From: Galbula dea
Taxonomy: Eukaryota > Chordata > Aves > Piciformes > Galbulidae
Reading direction: 5' to 3'
NCBI GenBank assembly: GCA_013399015.1
Contig: VWZX01007454.1
Location: forward strand, 992,001-1,056,000
Length of the DNA: 64,000 nucleotides
In this document: in pieces, positions 1 to 13,460 of the stretch
Layout of the letters: each line of letters starts with the position of its first letter
Numbering within the stretch: position 1 is the stretch's first letter
Made by a program: the position numbers and the translations under genes
The notes under the pieces: model-generated
The model's database searches: none
Told to the model about the DNA's origin: nothing
The model's input: the letters and a program-made list of their open reading frames with translations, nothing else

Positions 1-3000
1 AACTATTTGTCTTTGTTTTCCTTTTAAGGACAAATGGGAATCAGATGCCTGGGTGAGTTTGTTAAAAACATAGTGAAATTGTTCTACTAATCTTGCAATA
101 GTCTGTCAAGAAAATAACAACTTTGAGCATTTTTCATTGATTTCTGAAGAAATTACTGACTTATCTAAAGGAACCTCCTTATAACTGGTTAAAAATGAAA
201 TGTAGCTTTGAAACATCCACTATTTCAATAAATGCTATGAAAATTACCCTTTTATTCTAAAAGAAACAAGGAAAATGAGAGGTAACATGTCATATGTGTG
301 GCATCTTGAGCCACACAGGTAAAGGTGGATGCAAGAGTCCCCAGGAACTAAACATACCTTTTCAGGATTGCTTACTCTTGGAACTGTCCATGAACAGACT
401 TCTATTTCACAACTCTATCTGAGACTTCAAAATTCATGCTTTGTCCACATTAGAACAAACTGTAACATTCCTTCCCAAGACTGAATTATGATAAAAAAAT
501 GCTTTAGGAAAAAAACCAACAGTGTTCCTTGGCTTAGATTTCTCTCCTTTGTCTATCATCAGAGACTTCTGGAAGACAGAAGTCATCCCACTAGAATATA
601 TTAACTCAAAAAAGCATTGATTAAATGAAGTGTTTTGAGAAAAGTACATTTGGCAAAAGCTTTGTCTTTCATCCTTGTAGTGCAAAATCAATCAGAGAAT
701 GAGGTTTGAATGAGGATAAAACCTGCCATCTAGATAGTAAATATGTGGTTTGCTTGATGCATATCTAGGTGTGTGGGTTGTGAAGGTCCTTTTTTGCTCT
801 TGGAAGGAATAGATCTCTGGAGAAAAGCTGCACACAAATTTATTATGTAGTAGTATGACCTTCTATCCAAAATCTTAGATTGCCCATTTTCCTTACACGA
901 CACAATACTTAAATGGTGGATGGAAGAGTAGCTGCCTTAACAGGTAGTGTTGTATGTGTAACAAGAATAATAATCATTAAAATATTGAAATACTGCATTC
1001 ATTTTCATAAGACTGGCTGTCTCCAAAATTATAATTTTGCTACTGTGCTTGCCTTTCATTGGTTTAAATTGTTGCTTCCTATTATAGGTGTAATCTGGCA
1101 TATTATTTCTGGTAGCACGCTTATTATGCTGCTGATGTATTATGACCCATCTTAAATAGGATGTTCAGAGGATTGGGTATTTTTTTCTGCTTTTGAAGGG
1201 ACATATTTTACCCCAATTCTGCTTTGGAAAATTTCACTCCTTAACCATGATAAGTTAAAACACTCTGTTCTGAGTGGGAGTTGAGTCCACTCATACTTTC
1301 ACCAGTTACTCATCCACCTATGTTCAGTAAGAAAATACAATTATCTACACTCAAGGGAAAATTTATGTCAAGTAGAGGCATGAGCTATCCCAGTTTCTAG
1401 AGTCATGCAGCTCAGGACCATGTGAAATTGCCTAGTTCTGGGCAGTATGCAGTGTTCACCTTTGTTTCCAGATTACCTTGTTATGTGGCATCTTAATGCT
1501 TGAGATGTGGATAGCATGCTGAGGCGACATGGAGACATCACTATGTATGGAAAGGTCATACCACTGGTGCTACCAGTCATGTAGCACTGTCTGTATCTCA
1601 GGCTTTCCAGAGGTGCTGCACAACATTTTGCAGAGGAACACTGATGCTATTAGGCTGAACACAGAATGGGTAAAAGATTTGTGTCAGTATTGGTTCTTCA
1701 TAACCTGAACAGTTGTGTTCTACTGCCCTTTGTGTGTTACGGTTTCAGTCCACAATTGTCATCAGCAGTTTTCATTACTTAGATGAGACAACTAAGCTAT
1801 TGTCAAGGACTGTGATCATGGTCAGATTATTATTCTGACCTAGTGTAAATACCCTGACCTGTCTTGGAACTCTTTTGAAGTAAATGAAAGGGTTCAGGCA
1901 GTCAAGGTGACAAGAAACCTGTACGTAAATCAAGCCTTCACACGTTATGATAAATTTTGATAAAAGACAAATGGATTTCTTGACAATATGACTTGTACAT
2001 AGAAGTCACTAAATGTAAATGTAGCCATTTTTAAAAAAGATTAAACAGATTAGGTTGTAAGACTAGTGGAAAATACAGCTGTACCTTTTATTTTAACTTT
2101 TTTTTGTTAACTGTAGTACTTCTGAAATACCAGAGATGGATGATATACACAGAAGCCCACTTATTCTGAAAGACAGCAGGAACCTAAGATTATGAATATA
2201 GCCACTGGTACAGATCAGTGGCTTAATTAACTCAATATTCTAACCATTTTTATTTGACATAAGGCTACATACAATTATTTCATGCTTCAGAAAGGTTCCA
2301 TTATATTTGGATATGTAACCTAATATGAATTCTTACAAAAGCTTTAAAGCATATGATCTAAAATCATACAGTCCAACTGCAGGAAAGGATGGGTTATGGT
2401 AGCTAAGTTGTTCTTTCACATATACAAGTAGCTTTTCACATCCTCACTGAATAGGTTTAAATTTTGCACAGTTACAAAATACAGGATTTTTTGTGCATAA
2501 TAAAACATTGTATATCAGAAAAGTCTCACCTTTCCCCAGAATAACTTGATATTAAAATATATGAGAAATTAAAAAGACACAGTTTATGCACAATATATTT
2601 TCTGTTTGAAAACAGCTAAAAGAAAAACAGCAACAGAGTTAAAAATTCATATTAAGATAGTTGAGAATAATATATTTAATTTTTAGTATTACAAGAATAT
2701 ATACATTTTAGAATGAAATCTGATCTAAAGAAAATAATTTCTTTGGCACCCAAGTTAATCAATTTTTTTCATAGTTTTATTCATAACAAATATTAAGTGC
2801 AATCTGACTCCACATAGTGTATTAAATATTGAAAATTCACTTTCTAAATCTTCAGCTTTACTGTAACAACTATGTTTACTCTCAGTAGAACACAGCAATA
2901 ACATTTTGATAGATATGGGCAGTTCTGTCTTCTTGTGTTTCACAGTGACTATCCTTTCCACTCTGTGTAGTATTGGATTGATGATCAAATGTTTATATTA

Positions 3001-4257
3001 ACAGGTGCCTTTAAAGAATAACTAACTACTGGAGGCCTGTGTAAGGCAATAAACTAAAGAACAGGTGACAATTAGTGTAAGACAATACAATAACAAAAAC
3101 AGAAGGGTTACATGTGAACCAAAGTAGCACCTGGCATAAAAGACAACCTCCTCCATAATATTATTCATCCTAACTTTCAGTCATCACAGTTCAAAAAGGA
3201 AAACTGTTGTCTGTTCTGTGTATTAAAGTTTCAGTTGGCTGCTGAAGAATGCACAGTGTCACTTTGCCACTGTCAGACTAAAACAAAATGTCTGGAATGA
3301 ATCCTGAACTCTGAACTGTAGAGCTATTTATCCATCCACAAAAACAAACCTCTGAGTTAAATTTCATCCTATCTCATCCTCCACTTTACACATTTGAACC
3401 TTGTGCTGCTAAGACCTTTAAAGTGGGAATGATGAATGTTAGGACAAAGTTTTTTTAATTATTGAAGACCTTTTACTCATTTCAACCTCCAAAGTAGCAA
3501 AAAGCACACTGAAATTCTCTGCATTTCACAAGGCTGAAGTCCTTTATTGCTTTTCCCCCAATCTTGCTACCCCCGAAAAAATTTTGAGCTGTCCACATTG
3601 ACTGTGGAAGCACTACTAGCCCTGGGTCACCCTGGAATGGTGCCTAGGCACTTTTTGAGAGAAGGCTATCTGACCTGTGTCAAAACCATAGTAAGAAACA
3701 TGCTGAGAATAAAATACTTGGGCTATGTTGGGATAATGCTCAAGCCCATACCTTTGCCCAGTTTTATTTATTAATGTGCATACATCTGCTACTGTGCAGA
3801 TTCACTACCCCTCTCACTTCTTTATCTTCCAGTAAATGAAGTTTTGTTGGAGGGGTTTTTTGTGTTGTTTTTTTCCCCCACCAACTCTTATGATATTCAG
3901 CTGTGTTTCTCTACTTTCTATCTACCATTTGTGTCATATTGACTATCACCCAGCATTGCCAACTTTATTTCAACTAGCATTCAATTTGGGTGACTCTTGC
4001 CACAGTGCAGTCATTTCATGGGTCAGCTGCATGGAAGCAAAGGAAAATAAGTTTTATCCTTATTCATTATGATAGTGAGTGGCAACTCATTGCTCAAGCC
4101 TTTCTTCCTTCAGTCTTGTCTGTCCAGAAATGCTAAGTCAGAGCATTACTCTTCAGAATTCTTGAGGTTTTTTTCTTGGCTTTATAACTTTTCACAGCCA
4201 TGAACTGGGAAAAGCAATACGAAGAGCTTCAATGTCTTTCATGGGGAGTATATAAAT
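1..4257. other. Unique AT-rich non-coding DNA
   Basis: No gene, RNA or mobile element is recognised here. The longest open frames are 85 codons or shorter (for example 434-691 minus, 913-1155 plus, 3836-4072 plus), and none resembles a known protein or has a convincing start context. The sequence is low in CpG and contains only short A/T runs. Nothing in it stands out from average intergenic or intronic vertebrate DNA. Confidence 0.6.
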
Positions 4258-4920
4258 GAGAAGCTGGACATGATCCAAATAATGCTTGCATACATCCCAG
4301 AACAATCACATCCTGGGCTGCTTCAAAAGATGTGTGGCCAGCAGATCAAGGGATGTGATTCTGTCACTCTTCTCCATTCTGGTGTGACTCAACCTGCAGT
4401 ACAGTGTCCAACTCTGGGGCCCTTAGCATAAGAAAGACATGAACCTGTTGTAGCAGGTCCAGAGGACGGCCACAAAATGATCAGAGGACTGGAACACCTG
4501 TGCTGTGAAGAAAGGCTGAGAGAGTTGGGGTTGTTCAGCCTGGAGAAGAGAAGGCTCAAGGGACACCTTATTATGGCCTTCCAATATTTAAAGGGGGACC
4601 TATAAGAAAGATGGGGACAATCATTTTAGCAGGGCCTGTTGTGACAGGACAAGGGTTGGTGGTTTCAAACTAAGAATGGCCAGATTCAGTCTAGATATAA
4701 GGAAGAAATTTTTTGCAATAGGGATGGTGAAAAACAGGCACAGGTTTCCCAGAGAGGTGGTAAAAGCTTCATTCTTGGGAATATTCAAGGTCAGCTTGTC
4801 TGGGGCTCTGAGCAACCTGATTTAGTTGAAGATGTCCCTGCTCTACTGCAGGAGGGTTGGACTAGCTGACCTTTAAAGGTCCTTTTCAACCTAAAACATT
4901 CTATAATTCCATGATTCTAT
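4258..4920 (+). mobile_element. CR1 LINE fragment, 3' end
   Basis: A 5'-truncated copy of the CR1 non-LTR retrotransposon. The plus strand shows the usual 3' order: the ORF2 C-terminal part (blocks matching 'GGGGTTGTTCAGCCTGGAGA' near 4530 and 'CAGAGAGGTGG' near 4750), then the short 3' UTR, then a decayed 8-bp tail (ATTCTATA, ATTCCATG, ATTCTAT) ending at 4920. The ORF2 remnant has many stops and small indels, so this is an old, dead copy. The 5' edge is placed where similarity to the family fades and is uncertain by some tens of bases. Its 3' end differs from the copies at 51.5 and 58.7 kb, so it belongs to another subfamily. CR1 moves by target-primed reverse transcription; no target-site duplication is visible. 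Confidence 0.9.
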
Positions 4921-5989
4921 AAACCTGCACCAAAAAAGTACCAGGAAAAAATAGTTACTTTTACCACTGTACTGTGGACTGAAGACATAGATAGTTTCAT
5001 TGGAGGCAAGAAAACTGAAGTATTTAATTAAAATCTACTGGTGTTTCTATAGCTATGTGTTAAACTGTACTTTGCTTTATGAATTCCATCTGATTCTTAT
5101 GTCAAGCATCTCCCATTTGCCATCAATTACTAATGATGTTACAGTAGTGAAAGTATGACATAAGTCTGTAGTCCAACAAGTGTCATCTCTTGTCAACATC
5201 AGCAGTGCATTGTAAGTCACCTGAGCAGAGTTTACAGCACTTGTCACTCCATATTTAGCAATAGGAATTTCCCTTTCTAGCATCTCACCTCCTTTTCCTT
5301 CTTCTGGAATTCTAATTAGAATCCTACATATTTCTTTCTCTTTTTCCAGTCCAGCCTGTATCTTCTTATTGCCTTATCAGACTATTAAGCTAGGATCTAA
5401 TGTAATCATACATGAATGTGTAGTCCTGAGTATAGAATTGAGTTGGTTCCTGACACAGAAATAATTTGAATACTTTTAAAATGCTGACTATAGTCAAACT
5501 CAGAGGCTGATTTTAAAATCATTGCTGATTAAAAAACTAATGTTTTTGAAAGGAACTGAATGAAAGTTACATATCATAGATGTGAAATGGAAAATGGACT
5601 GTTTCCTGTTTATTGAACCCATCATGGCTGTGCAGCAACCTCTTCACAACAACTAACTTCATCTGGAAGTTTGTATCCTGGGAAAATTAGAAATGGAAAG
5701 GAAATTTGTCAAAAGTTTTAGAAACTGAAAGTATTGATAACTGGGGAAGTGAAAATTGCATCTCATTAAAAAACCCAAAAAAACCCCCCAAAAAACCCCA
5801 GCAGCTTTTATTTAGGCTAGCTGTCTACAATCAGAATGCAAAGGGAAATGCCCAGTCTTGGTTCTAGAAATGGTTTCTGAGTTTGTGAATGCATTTTTAG
5901 AGCTGAAGCCAGTGTGATAAAGTGCTGTTCTTTCACCAGAAAGAATGTTTGCTTACTATTTCATCATCCCCTGGAGGCACAGAGAAAGA
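4921..5989. other. Unique non-coding DNA with one A/C tract
   Basis: No gene is recognised; the largest open frame is 68 codons (5077-5283, minus) and looks like chance. The one distinctive piece is the A/C tract at 5768-5799, listed separately. Confidence 0.5.
5768..5799. repeat. A/C homopolymer tract (A6 C3 A7 C6 A6 C4)
   Basis: Alternating A and C runs on the plus strand. The minus strand reads as G runs of 4, 6 and 3 separated by T runs of 6 and 7, so it could in principle form a G-quadruplex if the six-G run is split. Similar A-run/CCC tracts recur at several other places in the window. Confidence 0.8.
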
Positions 5990-6290
5990 AAATAAGCACA
6001 TCAGTTGTCATTATGACAGGATAAAAATGGAGCCATCATATTTCAATAACACAATGCAATGAGCAGCCCCATCGAGTGATGAATTATGGACTCTCTCTTT
6101 CACACTCAACTATAAGTTAATATTATCTCCCCAGGATAATTAGAGTGAAGTTCAATTACTGACCCTGAATTACCGTGTGGGCCACTCCATGGGTTCTGAC
6201 ACAGCGTTTTACACATTTATCTTTTCACCTAATGCGCTAAATCTGCATTGCTCTGGTGATTAATCATACTGGGTCCCATCTAGCTCACAC
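5990..6290. promoter_or_regulatory. Candidate conserved non-coding element
   Basis: This segment is unlike its AT-rich, CpG-poor surroundings: it has mixed composition, few homopolymers, and keeps several CpGs (near 6072, 6174, 6205 and 6236). It contains the inverted repeat GTCATTATGAC (6007-6017), a TAATTA core near 6136, and the palindrome TGATTAATCA (6257-6266), which is two inverted homeodomain half-sites. No open frame runs through it. Such a mix is typical of deeply conserved developmental enhancers, but conservation cannot be seen from one sequence, so this is an inference. Confidence 0.3.
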
Positions 6291-7696
6291 TATTCTTCTT
6301 GTATGGATTGGCTGGTCCCTGGAGTCCCCTTGAGCACAATATGAGAAGGTCTATTATGCTGTGTTTTTCTACCAATTTATGTTCTTCCTGGTGTTTTGAG
6401 GTTGTGGTCACTTCTGATATTTGCCAAAAAAAGCTGACTGTGAAAATACAAAAGCTTTCAGATAGGGAATTATCAACCTCCTTACCAACAAGAAGACAGG
6501 TAACCTAGTCTGTGCTATAAAGCATACCTATAAAACTCCAGTTGAAACAGATAGGTCCTTTTATTTCCATGTGTAAAGATGAAAGAAGAGAGATTCACAA
6601 TATGTCTCTGGTGGCATTGATCAATTTCCTGCAAGCTGTGTTATTTCTCCTTATGAAGAATAAATCCCACTCCTGATCTACTTAGTCTGAATAAGAGCCT
6701 TGTTAATTTTTCCTGTGTCTTCTTAGGTCCATATATGAGTAGCCTCAAACATCTGTCACTAAAAGAATAAAAAGCAAGTATTTATTTAGAATGCAAATGG
6801 GATAAATAAACCTCTAGATTCAGAACCCTTAGCACAGCTTATCACACTCATGTTTTTCACAACACAGTGTCAGTGTCTTGCTAAATATACAGTGGTGATT
6901 TCAGAAAGCTAGATAATTCCACCTCACTCAAGGAAAATCTGTTTTACTCCATGAGCAGTCTCAGTGATATGAAGGAGAAGGGATTATAAGAAGAGTGTCA
7001 GAGGATCTGGATAATCAGCTATCTAAGGGATAGAAATTGAGGTCATATGCTAGGAGGAATAAAAGAGAATGAGACCCTTTTATATCACCATCCATAATGC
7101 TTAAATCATGGATTGCAGGGCATAAGAGTAAGTTGTAATTCCCTTACTCACAGGCCAAGTAAATGGGGAGCAAGAAGAAATGACAAGCAGAGAACAATTT
7201 GGGCAAGCGACAACACGTAACATGAAAACCAAAATAATTATCTCTAGCAGTAAATTTGGGCTACACTAAAAAGTTACACTTCTAAACAGAACAAGGAAAA
7301 CAGCTAGACCTCAAAAGTATATATGATTTTCACCTCTTCCCTGGGTAAAACCTCCTGGGCTAAATATCAGTAATATGATGTCAATGAATAATCCTGTCTG
7401 CTTTAGGAAGAAATTTCAAGTTAAGGTGTAGACAAATTTGTTACAGAGGTTAAAACTTGTCTCAAAAGTAGTTTTTAAACCTCTTTTTTTTTTTTTTTTA
7501 ATTTGAATCAGGATCAGGTCAATTTTTTATATGCTTATATTTTTTGAATTGATCCCTCCATGTCAAATTTTGTCTCTCTGGGGCACAGTTTCTAAAAATA
7601 TAATTTATGTTTGTGTGCTTCTACACACAAAGGAAGAAAAAGAATGAATCTAATGTCTGACAAATGGCAAGTAAGAGAAGAGCAGAACAAATGAGG

Positions 7697-7742
7697 ATTA
7701 TATATAATAATAATACATATAATAATGTGTGTGTATATATAT
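7697..7742. repeat. Mixed microsatellite (AAT)n, (TG)n, (TA)n
   Basis: Short AAT-type units run into GTGTGTGT and then TATATATA. Ordinary low-complexity DNA, likely length-variable between individuals. Confidence 0.75.
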
Positions 7743-8351
7743 GTCCTCTCTCCAGGAAAAGGATGGAAGCAACTAGAAACAAAATAAAACTAAGTAGTGA
7801 ATGGAGCCCTCATTTAGCCTTTCCACTGTGTCTAAATCGTATTGTTTCTTTGCCCAACCTATTTGAATTCCTTCATTAAATCCTTAAAATACTCTAGAAA
7901 AGTATCAGAAATTAAAGCTAATGTTGTGAGTAGTCATTAAGTTTATAACAGAATGAGTAAATTTGTGTACTGATATATTACACCTGCTGAATCTTGGTGA
8001 ATTTTGCAAATTGGTGTGGTGGAAATTGCTAGCATGCTCTGTATTTCACATTGATTTATTTTGCATTCAGTTGTCCTTCAGGGTCAAAGCAAAGTTATGG
8101 GCCCTGTGTCCATAAAACTGTAATCAAAGCAGCCATAAAGGTGGTGTGAATGAAGGAATATGGTTGTCATGTGAGCATAACAACAGGTGGGTATGTGGCA
8201 GGCTTTTCAGAAGAGGCCAGACATCTTCAATCCTCATCAGGAGTCATGTTTTAATTACACTTTCAGCACAAAACAGTGGGAAACCTGACTTCTATGACAT
8301 GCAGAATATCTCTCATATGATTTGCAGTTGTTGTACTAAAGCTCCCAAATT

Positions 8352-8403
8352 TTATATATATATATTAAAGTAATAATAACAATAATAATATTAAATAATA
8401 ATT
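8352..8403. repeat. Microsatellite (TA)n followed by (AAT)n
   Basis: A TATATATATATA run passes into degenerate AATAAC/AATAAT units. No function is suggested. Confidence 0.75.
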
Positions 8404-9040
8404 CTACCCTTTCCACCTGAGAGGAGTTGACATTGTGATGCAGAGAAGGACTAAGTGATTCCCAGGTGGCCTCAGAGACCTGAGTGTAGAGAAGTGGCTT
8501 AAAACTGGTATTCCCCCAATCTCTGCTTTATGCCAAGAGCAGGTCAGAAAGGCAAAAGAAAGTCTATTTAACAAAAAGCAGACATCAGCCTCCTTCCCCT
8601 TTCATGCTCTAATACAAGAGCCTGGCTTCCTAACCACCTGGAGAAGAATAACCAGATAATGTAACCATTTTAATTAGACTTTTTGGATGAGACCAGTCCT
8701 TTTTTCATGTGGGACATGGAATGCTTTCCAGAAGTCCTGTCATGATCTGTACTTTTACTTCATCTGTATATCACCACTTGTCCTAAACTGTACTGCAAAA
8801 ACCTGGGTTTATTTGTTTTTCCAACTACAAGTAGCATTCTAAGCACAGATCAGTCTAGATGATATGCTTTAGCACAGCTGCAACAATAAATGATAATTTT
8901 TTAATCATTTGTTATGTAAAGGAGATTTCAGCAGATAACCCATTAGGACTGGAATATGCTTTGATTTCCTTGTGTCATGAGCCTCACTGTTGGTGTTTTG
9001 TTTTTTGGGGTTTTTTTTTTGAAACAGAAATATATACCTG

Positions 9041-10050
9041 AAAGAGTTACCCCTATTACCCCCTTTTTTTCCATCCCCTCCATTCACCCTGCTTCTTCAT
9101 TTCTCTGCCTCCACAGGCCAACCCCCATTACTCTTCTAAACATAACACTGCCTTGAAAAGCAATCCACGATTAGGCCTTAATTGTCAACAGGTGGAACTG
9201 ATCAAGAGCACCCTTATTAATTCCAACAGCCAGAAAAACTCATAGCAAAGAGCATCTTCTGGCTAAGTCAAGCCTACAGAGCTCTGTGTTGGCTCACCTG
9301 ACAACATTGTTACTATTTTAGTACTTACTATTTTAGACCATAGAGGTACTGGCTTGAGTCAGGGAACCGTGATGTGAGGAGTAACACTGCAAACCCAGGC
9401 ACAGGATGAGAGAGATTGCTAATTGAGTAAGTCTGGCCACCATCTGGCAATCCTAGCCTCTACCTAAACTCTCCAGATGCAGCTCTGAGCAGCTGTAAAT
9501 AAAGTCTTTCAGCAGTCAAAGGTAATTTATATTAGATATTTTATTCTGTTAGTTAAAGTCCAGAGAATTCTGTGTGTCTGACAACCTTCTGTGAGCCAGA
9601 AGAAAGAATACAGGGAAGAGGCAGAAGATGGTGGTTAAAACTGTACTGCAGTTTTTTCAAGAGATGTGAATGGCTATGCTAGCAGTTCAGTCACATTTTC
9701 CACACACACTTGTAAAAGCAGCTATTGAACTTTGTCCAGCATGTGTTAGCAGCTGCAAAATATAAACAGTTTTTGTGTTGTGCTCCATGAGGTTGATACC
9801 ATCTATTAAAGATCTTGAATATTCAGGATGCGAGTTCTGTCATAGTGCTACTGATAATACCATGAGAGGTAGCACTGGACTAATCCCTTTCTAATGCTCT
9901 AAATGAGTCTCAATTTTCTTTTACTATCTGCCTTACTATTTTCTCATATTTTTATATTCTTCTCATAATTTCATCACTTCTTTTTACACTGTACAGTAAT
10001 CTTACTTTCCATCTTGCCCTTATTTTTCCTTCTGGAAATCTCTTCCCTGA
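9041..10050. other. Non-coding segment of mixed complexity, possible old repeat
   Basis: Between about 9100 and 9530 the sequence is less AT-biased and more complex than its flanks. It contains a 2-copy tandem of TTACTATTTTAG at about 9310-9335, and an AATAAA at 9498-9503 behind a segment that could pass for the end of an old LTR or a 3' UTR. I cannot match it to a family and found neither TG..CA ends nor a target-site duplication. No open frame supports a gene. Confidence 0.25.
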
Positions 10051-10106
10051 GTTTTCTTTCTCTCTTTTCTTTTTATTTCTCTTTCTCTTTTGGTTTTTTT
10101 TTTTTC
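10051..10106. repeat. Polypyrimidine tract
   Basis: An almost pure C/T stretch on the plus strand ending in a T13 run. It explains the low-complexity open frame that can be read across it (10014-10211), which is therefore not a gene. Confidence 0.8.
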
Positions 10107-13079
10107 TGTGGCCAATTTTTATCAGCTTCATTTTCTACTGCTCAGGCCTGTGTGCCTACCAAAAATCTGCTACCATCAAAAGGCAACAACTGTTTTGCCA
10201 CTTTACTTTGAAATTGAACAAGCACATTCTGAATGTGCCCCAGTATCCACTTAAAAGTTCAGTGCCCAGAAGGAAGCCACAAGCAAGTACACCTCCTGGA
10301 AGACAGTTTCCAAAGACTTTCTTACTTTGGTAGCCCTCCACTGATACTTTCAGGTTTTCCCCCCTTTCTTCTTTTTTCTGTCTGGTTTCCCTACATGTGC
10401 ACACCTTAGAGAATGGATGTACAGACATGCACAAGCTTACATGATAGAGGTGGGAGGCTTTCTCTTTTTTGCACATTTTGTTTTTCTCTACAATTCACCA
10501 TATGCAGGCAAAGAAACAAAAATAACTGTTCCAAACCTGAGCATGTTGATATTGTGAGGGTGCAGAGGTGTTCTTAAATCTTCTATGTTTTTCTACCTGG
10601 TATTGGACTGTGTCCACACAAATCCATGTCTGCCTTTTGGCTCTTCACTTATTTGAGAGTTGTATCTGTCCAGCTCTTAAGTATGTATGAGTTGTATTCT
10701 TTCCTAAATCTCTAAAGCAGTTGTTACTCTGTTGATTACACTAAAAGAGCAAACTCCTTCCCTGTCAATAAGAAGAACAGCATGTGCTATAGCTCTTTAA
10801 CTGAGCTCAAAGTTTATCTCATAAATGGTCCCAAGGGTTTCTTTCAGTTCCATTCAGAGCCACTTGCTCAGCACATTTCCTCTCTGAATCGATAATATGA
10901 TACCTGGGCTGGATAACAAAAAGTGGAAAGCCACCTTTTATTTTTTTTATTCCTTTTTTTTTTTTTTTTCCTCAGACTTTGAATATAACCAAGCACACTG
11001 ATTAGATTTATTTTACAAAACCTCCTGTTTATAACCAAATTAGGCTTTTGGTCCTAAAGAACCAGTTTGTATAAGTATCAGATTTGCACTTGTAGTTCTC
11101 TGAAGAGAGCAATTCTGCCTGAAAGAAATTTTGGTTTATTTTAGAAAAAAATATGAAAGACTTGAAAAAAATATTAAATAACCAGTCCCAACACAAGTGA
11201 TTGTGCAGATAAAGTATGTCACCCCACAAGAAGATTTGCAGACAGCAAATATTTTGTGGGTGATAGTGGTCATTCAACAGAATCTGGTTTGAAATAGCTT
11301 TTACACAGATCTGCTACTGTCATGTTCTCACTTTTACAAGTTTTCATTAAAAGAATGGAAATGCAGGTTTCTTTAAACCAGAAAGCTTTTCTTCTTCCAG
11401 CTCAATAGTTTAGTAGTACTCTAAATAATGCCTACGAGGCACTCGTTGAAGCTTAGTTCAACCAAAGATGGTTGCAATATCCCTCATTTGGAGCAGGCTG
11501 GCTGCCCTGGCAATAGACAGGGGAAGTGCTTTTCCTCTCTGGGAAGGATTAATCCCCAGGCATAAGGCAGTACATCAAATCTTAGGATGATGCAAGATGC
11601 TCTACAGACTGTTCTGAAATCTGATGCACAGGGGAAGGAATGCTCTGGACTGTACTCTTTTGTATGTCCTTTGGATGGTAACTACATCTTTCAGGCAGAA
11701 AGAGGAATGTGTTCTCCTCAACAGCAGGTACCACAATTCTAGTCAGTCCTCTCCTAGATGCTACTGCTAAAGATATTTTGGTCCCATTTAGTTAAATGAC
11801 ACCATGTTGACATACATGTCACATTCTAATTTTACAGTTAAATATCTTTTGCTCCCACATATATCAACAATAACAACAATATATATATATATCTATCCCT
11901 TAAAAATCTGCTTTCTTTTTCCAGTAATACAAACATGCAGCTCTGTGTGCTAGGACTTCCTAATAAAGAAGACCTAAAAGGATTTTTTAAATTTTTTTTT
12001 TAATTTTTCTATTTTAATATTCTTGCTCTCTCACTTTATCTTTATTTCCAGACTGGTACTGGTACTTCTTCAGTGAAATGTAAATAGTGAAATATCTGAT
12101 TCTTTAAAATCTGCAAAAACTTCAATAACATCTTCAGAAAAGTGATAGTAAAACAGACTAGTTAATAAACTAAGACTGCACCTATACTATCCAAATACAA
12201 ATAACAGGTACAAGAGTCTCTCAGCTATTCAGATTTTTTAAATTTTTTCTTTTTTATAGTTCATCTCTGAAGCTCTCTCAGGCTGGAATCAATACTACAG
12301 CTATTTCAGGAACATATTTTTAAGGAACATTTATGTCAGCATTGATTCTCTTGATTCTTTATAACCAAGACCCAGCCAAAGCCTACTTACTTACAATGCT
12401 GTGTATTTATTGGTATTTGTAGTACAGTATGTTTTATAGGGTTGGTTAATCTAGGAGAAAGGTTAACCTAAGTTAACAAGACTGGAAGAAGTATTGAAAA
12501 GAAGATCAGATCTTATGGGATTTCTAAATATTTATTAATGATTGATTGACCCTATGTAGAGTACAATCTAATGGACTCAGATGAGTTAATTTATTCTTCA
12601 GTTTTCCTCAGGCTCTTCTTGGATATTTCAAAACCTCTGTTGATTTACACTAAATCACATGTTGCAGAAATTCAGAGTCTGAACTGTTTGCTTACAATCT
12701 ACTTCATTTTCTTGCAATTAAAAAGTCTGCACCCCAAACTGCTGAACATTATGGGAAATGAGTTCTGTGTTTCCTTTGCAAATAAATACCACAAAGCATA
12801 CCATTTACCACCAATTATGATATAGCAAAGATTGTCCATGAAATTAACCTAAACAATCAAGCCATCCTTTGATATTATTTCAGTAGCTGACTGGCATTGT
12901 CACATTTCAGAAAATTGAATTCAGCTTTATGAAACATATGTTTAAAAGTTGTATCCTTTCAATAATTATGCTATAACATCCCTATTTTATGCAAAACTAA
13001 CTAGATATTGTCATATTAAAATAGCAAATCCAATTCATTGCTTATGAAACACATGTTTAAAAAAAAAATAAAAGGCACA
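10107..13079. other. Unique AT-rich non-coding DNA
   Basis: No gene is recognised. It includes T-rich runs (10954-10969, 11981-12006) and a short (AT)n at 11879-11892. The 106-codon open frame at 10156-10476 (minus) has no recognisable domain. A strong acceptor-like pyrimidine tract and AG near 12050 leads into only 11 open codons. Confidence 0.5.
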
Positions 13080-13460
13080 CTTTAATTATTTCAAGAGTGC
13101 TCAGACTGGCTTACCAGCCTACTGAATATTGCATTTGTTTAAAACTCAATCATGCAAAATGAAGACTCGATTTGAAAAATTTTAATAAAGATAACCAGAC
13201 TATCATTATATCATTTGAATGCTAATCGGTGCTTTCATTCAGTGGAGGGAGCAGTGATAGTGTCAACTTTGCTGGAGGCTCTTTATTTTGCAATAAAAAC
13301 ATTTACATTCTAATGATTTTATTAAAGCATAGTAGCTGTCAGCATCCCCAGATGACTCTCTGGCAAACTGTATCAGTTATCAACTCATATTGCCTTTATC
13401 AAAACCACCCAGTGGTGAGTCTAGGCCTGCCACAATGAGATGTCTATTGCTCGGAGAGCT
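13080..13460. promoter_or_regulatory. Candidate conserved non-coding element
   Basis: A complex, non-repetitive block with several CpGs retained (near 13167, 13227, 13452) and numerous AT-rich homeodomain-like cores (TTAATTATTT near 13083, CTAATGATTTTATTAAAG near 13311). The open frame at 13229-13438 has no recognisable domain, so a protein role is unlikely. As with the block near 6.1 kb, the enhancer interpretation rests on composition and motif content only. Confidence 0.28.

Larger units (their letters stand above)
6291..9040. other. Unique non-coding DNA with microsatellites
   Basis: No gene is recognised. It holds a T16 run (7484-7499), a mixed TAA/TG/TA low-complexity stretch (about 7697-7742), and a TA plus AATAAT repeat (about 8352-8403). 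Open frames are 75 codons or shorter and start and stop as expected by chance. Confidence 0.5.

Noticed and set aside
10156..10476. 106-codon minus-strand frame
   Set aside because: No known motif, and it partly reads through sequence next to a polypyrimidine tract; consistent with chance.
12030..12090. Terminal exon after TTTATTTCCAG
   Set aside because: Only 11 open codons follow (TGTGTSSVKCK then stop), too short to support.
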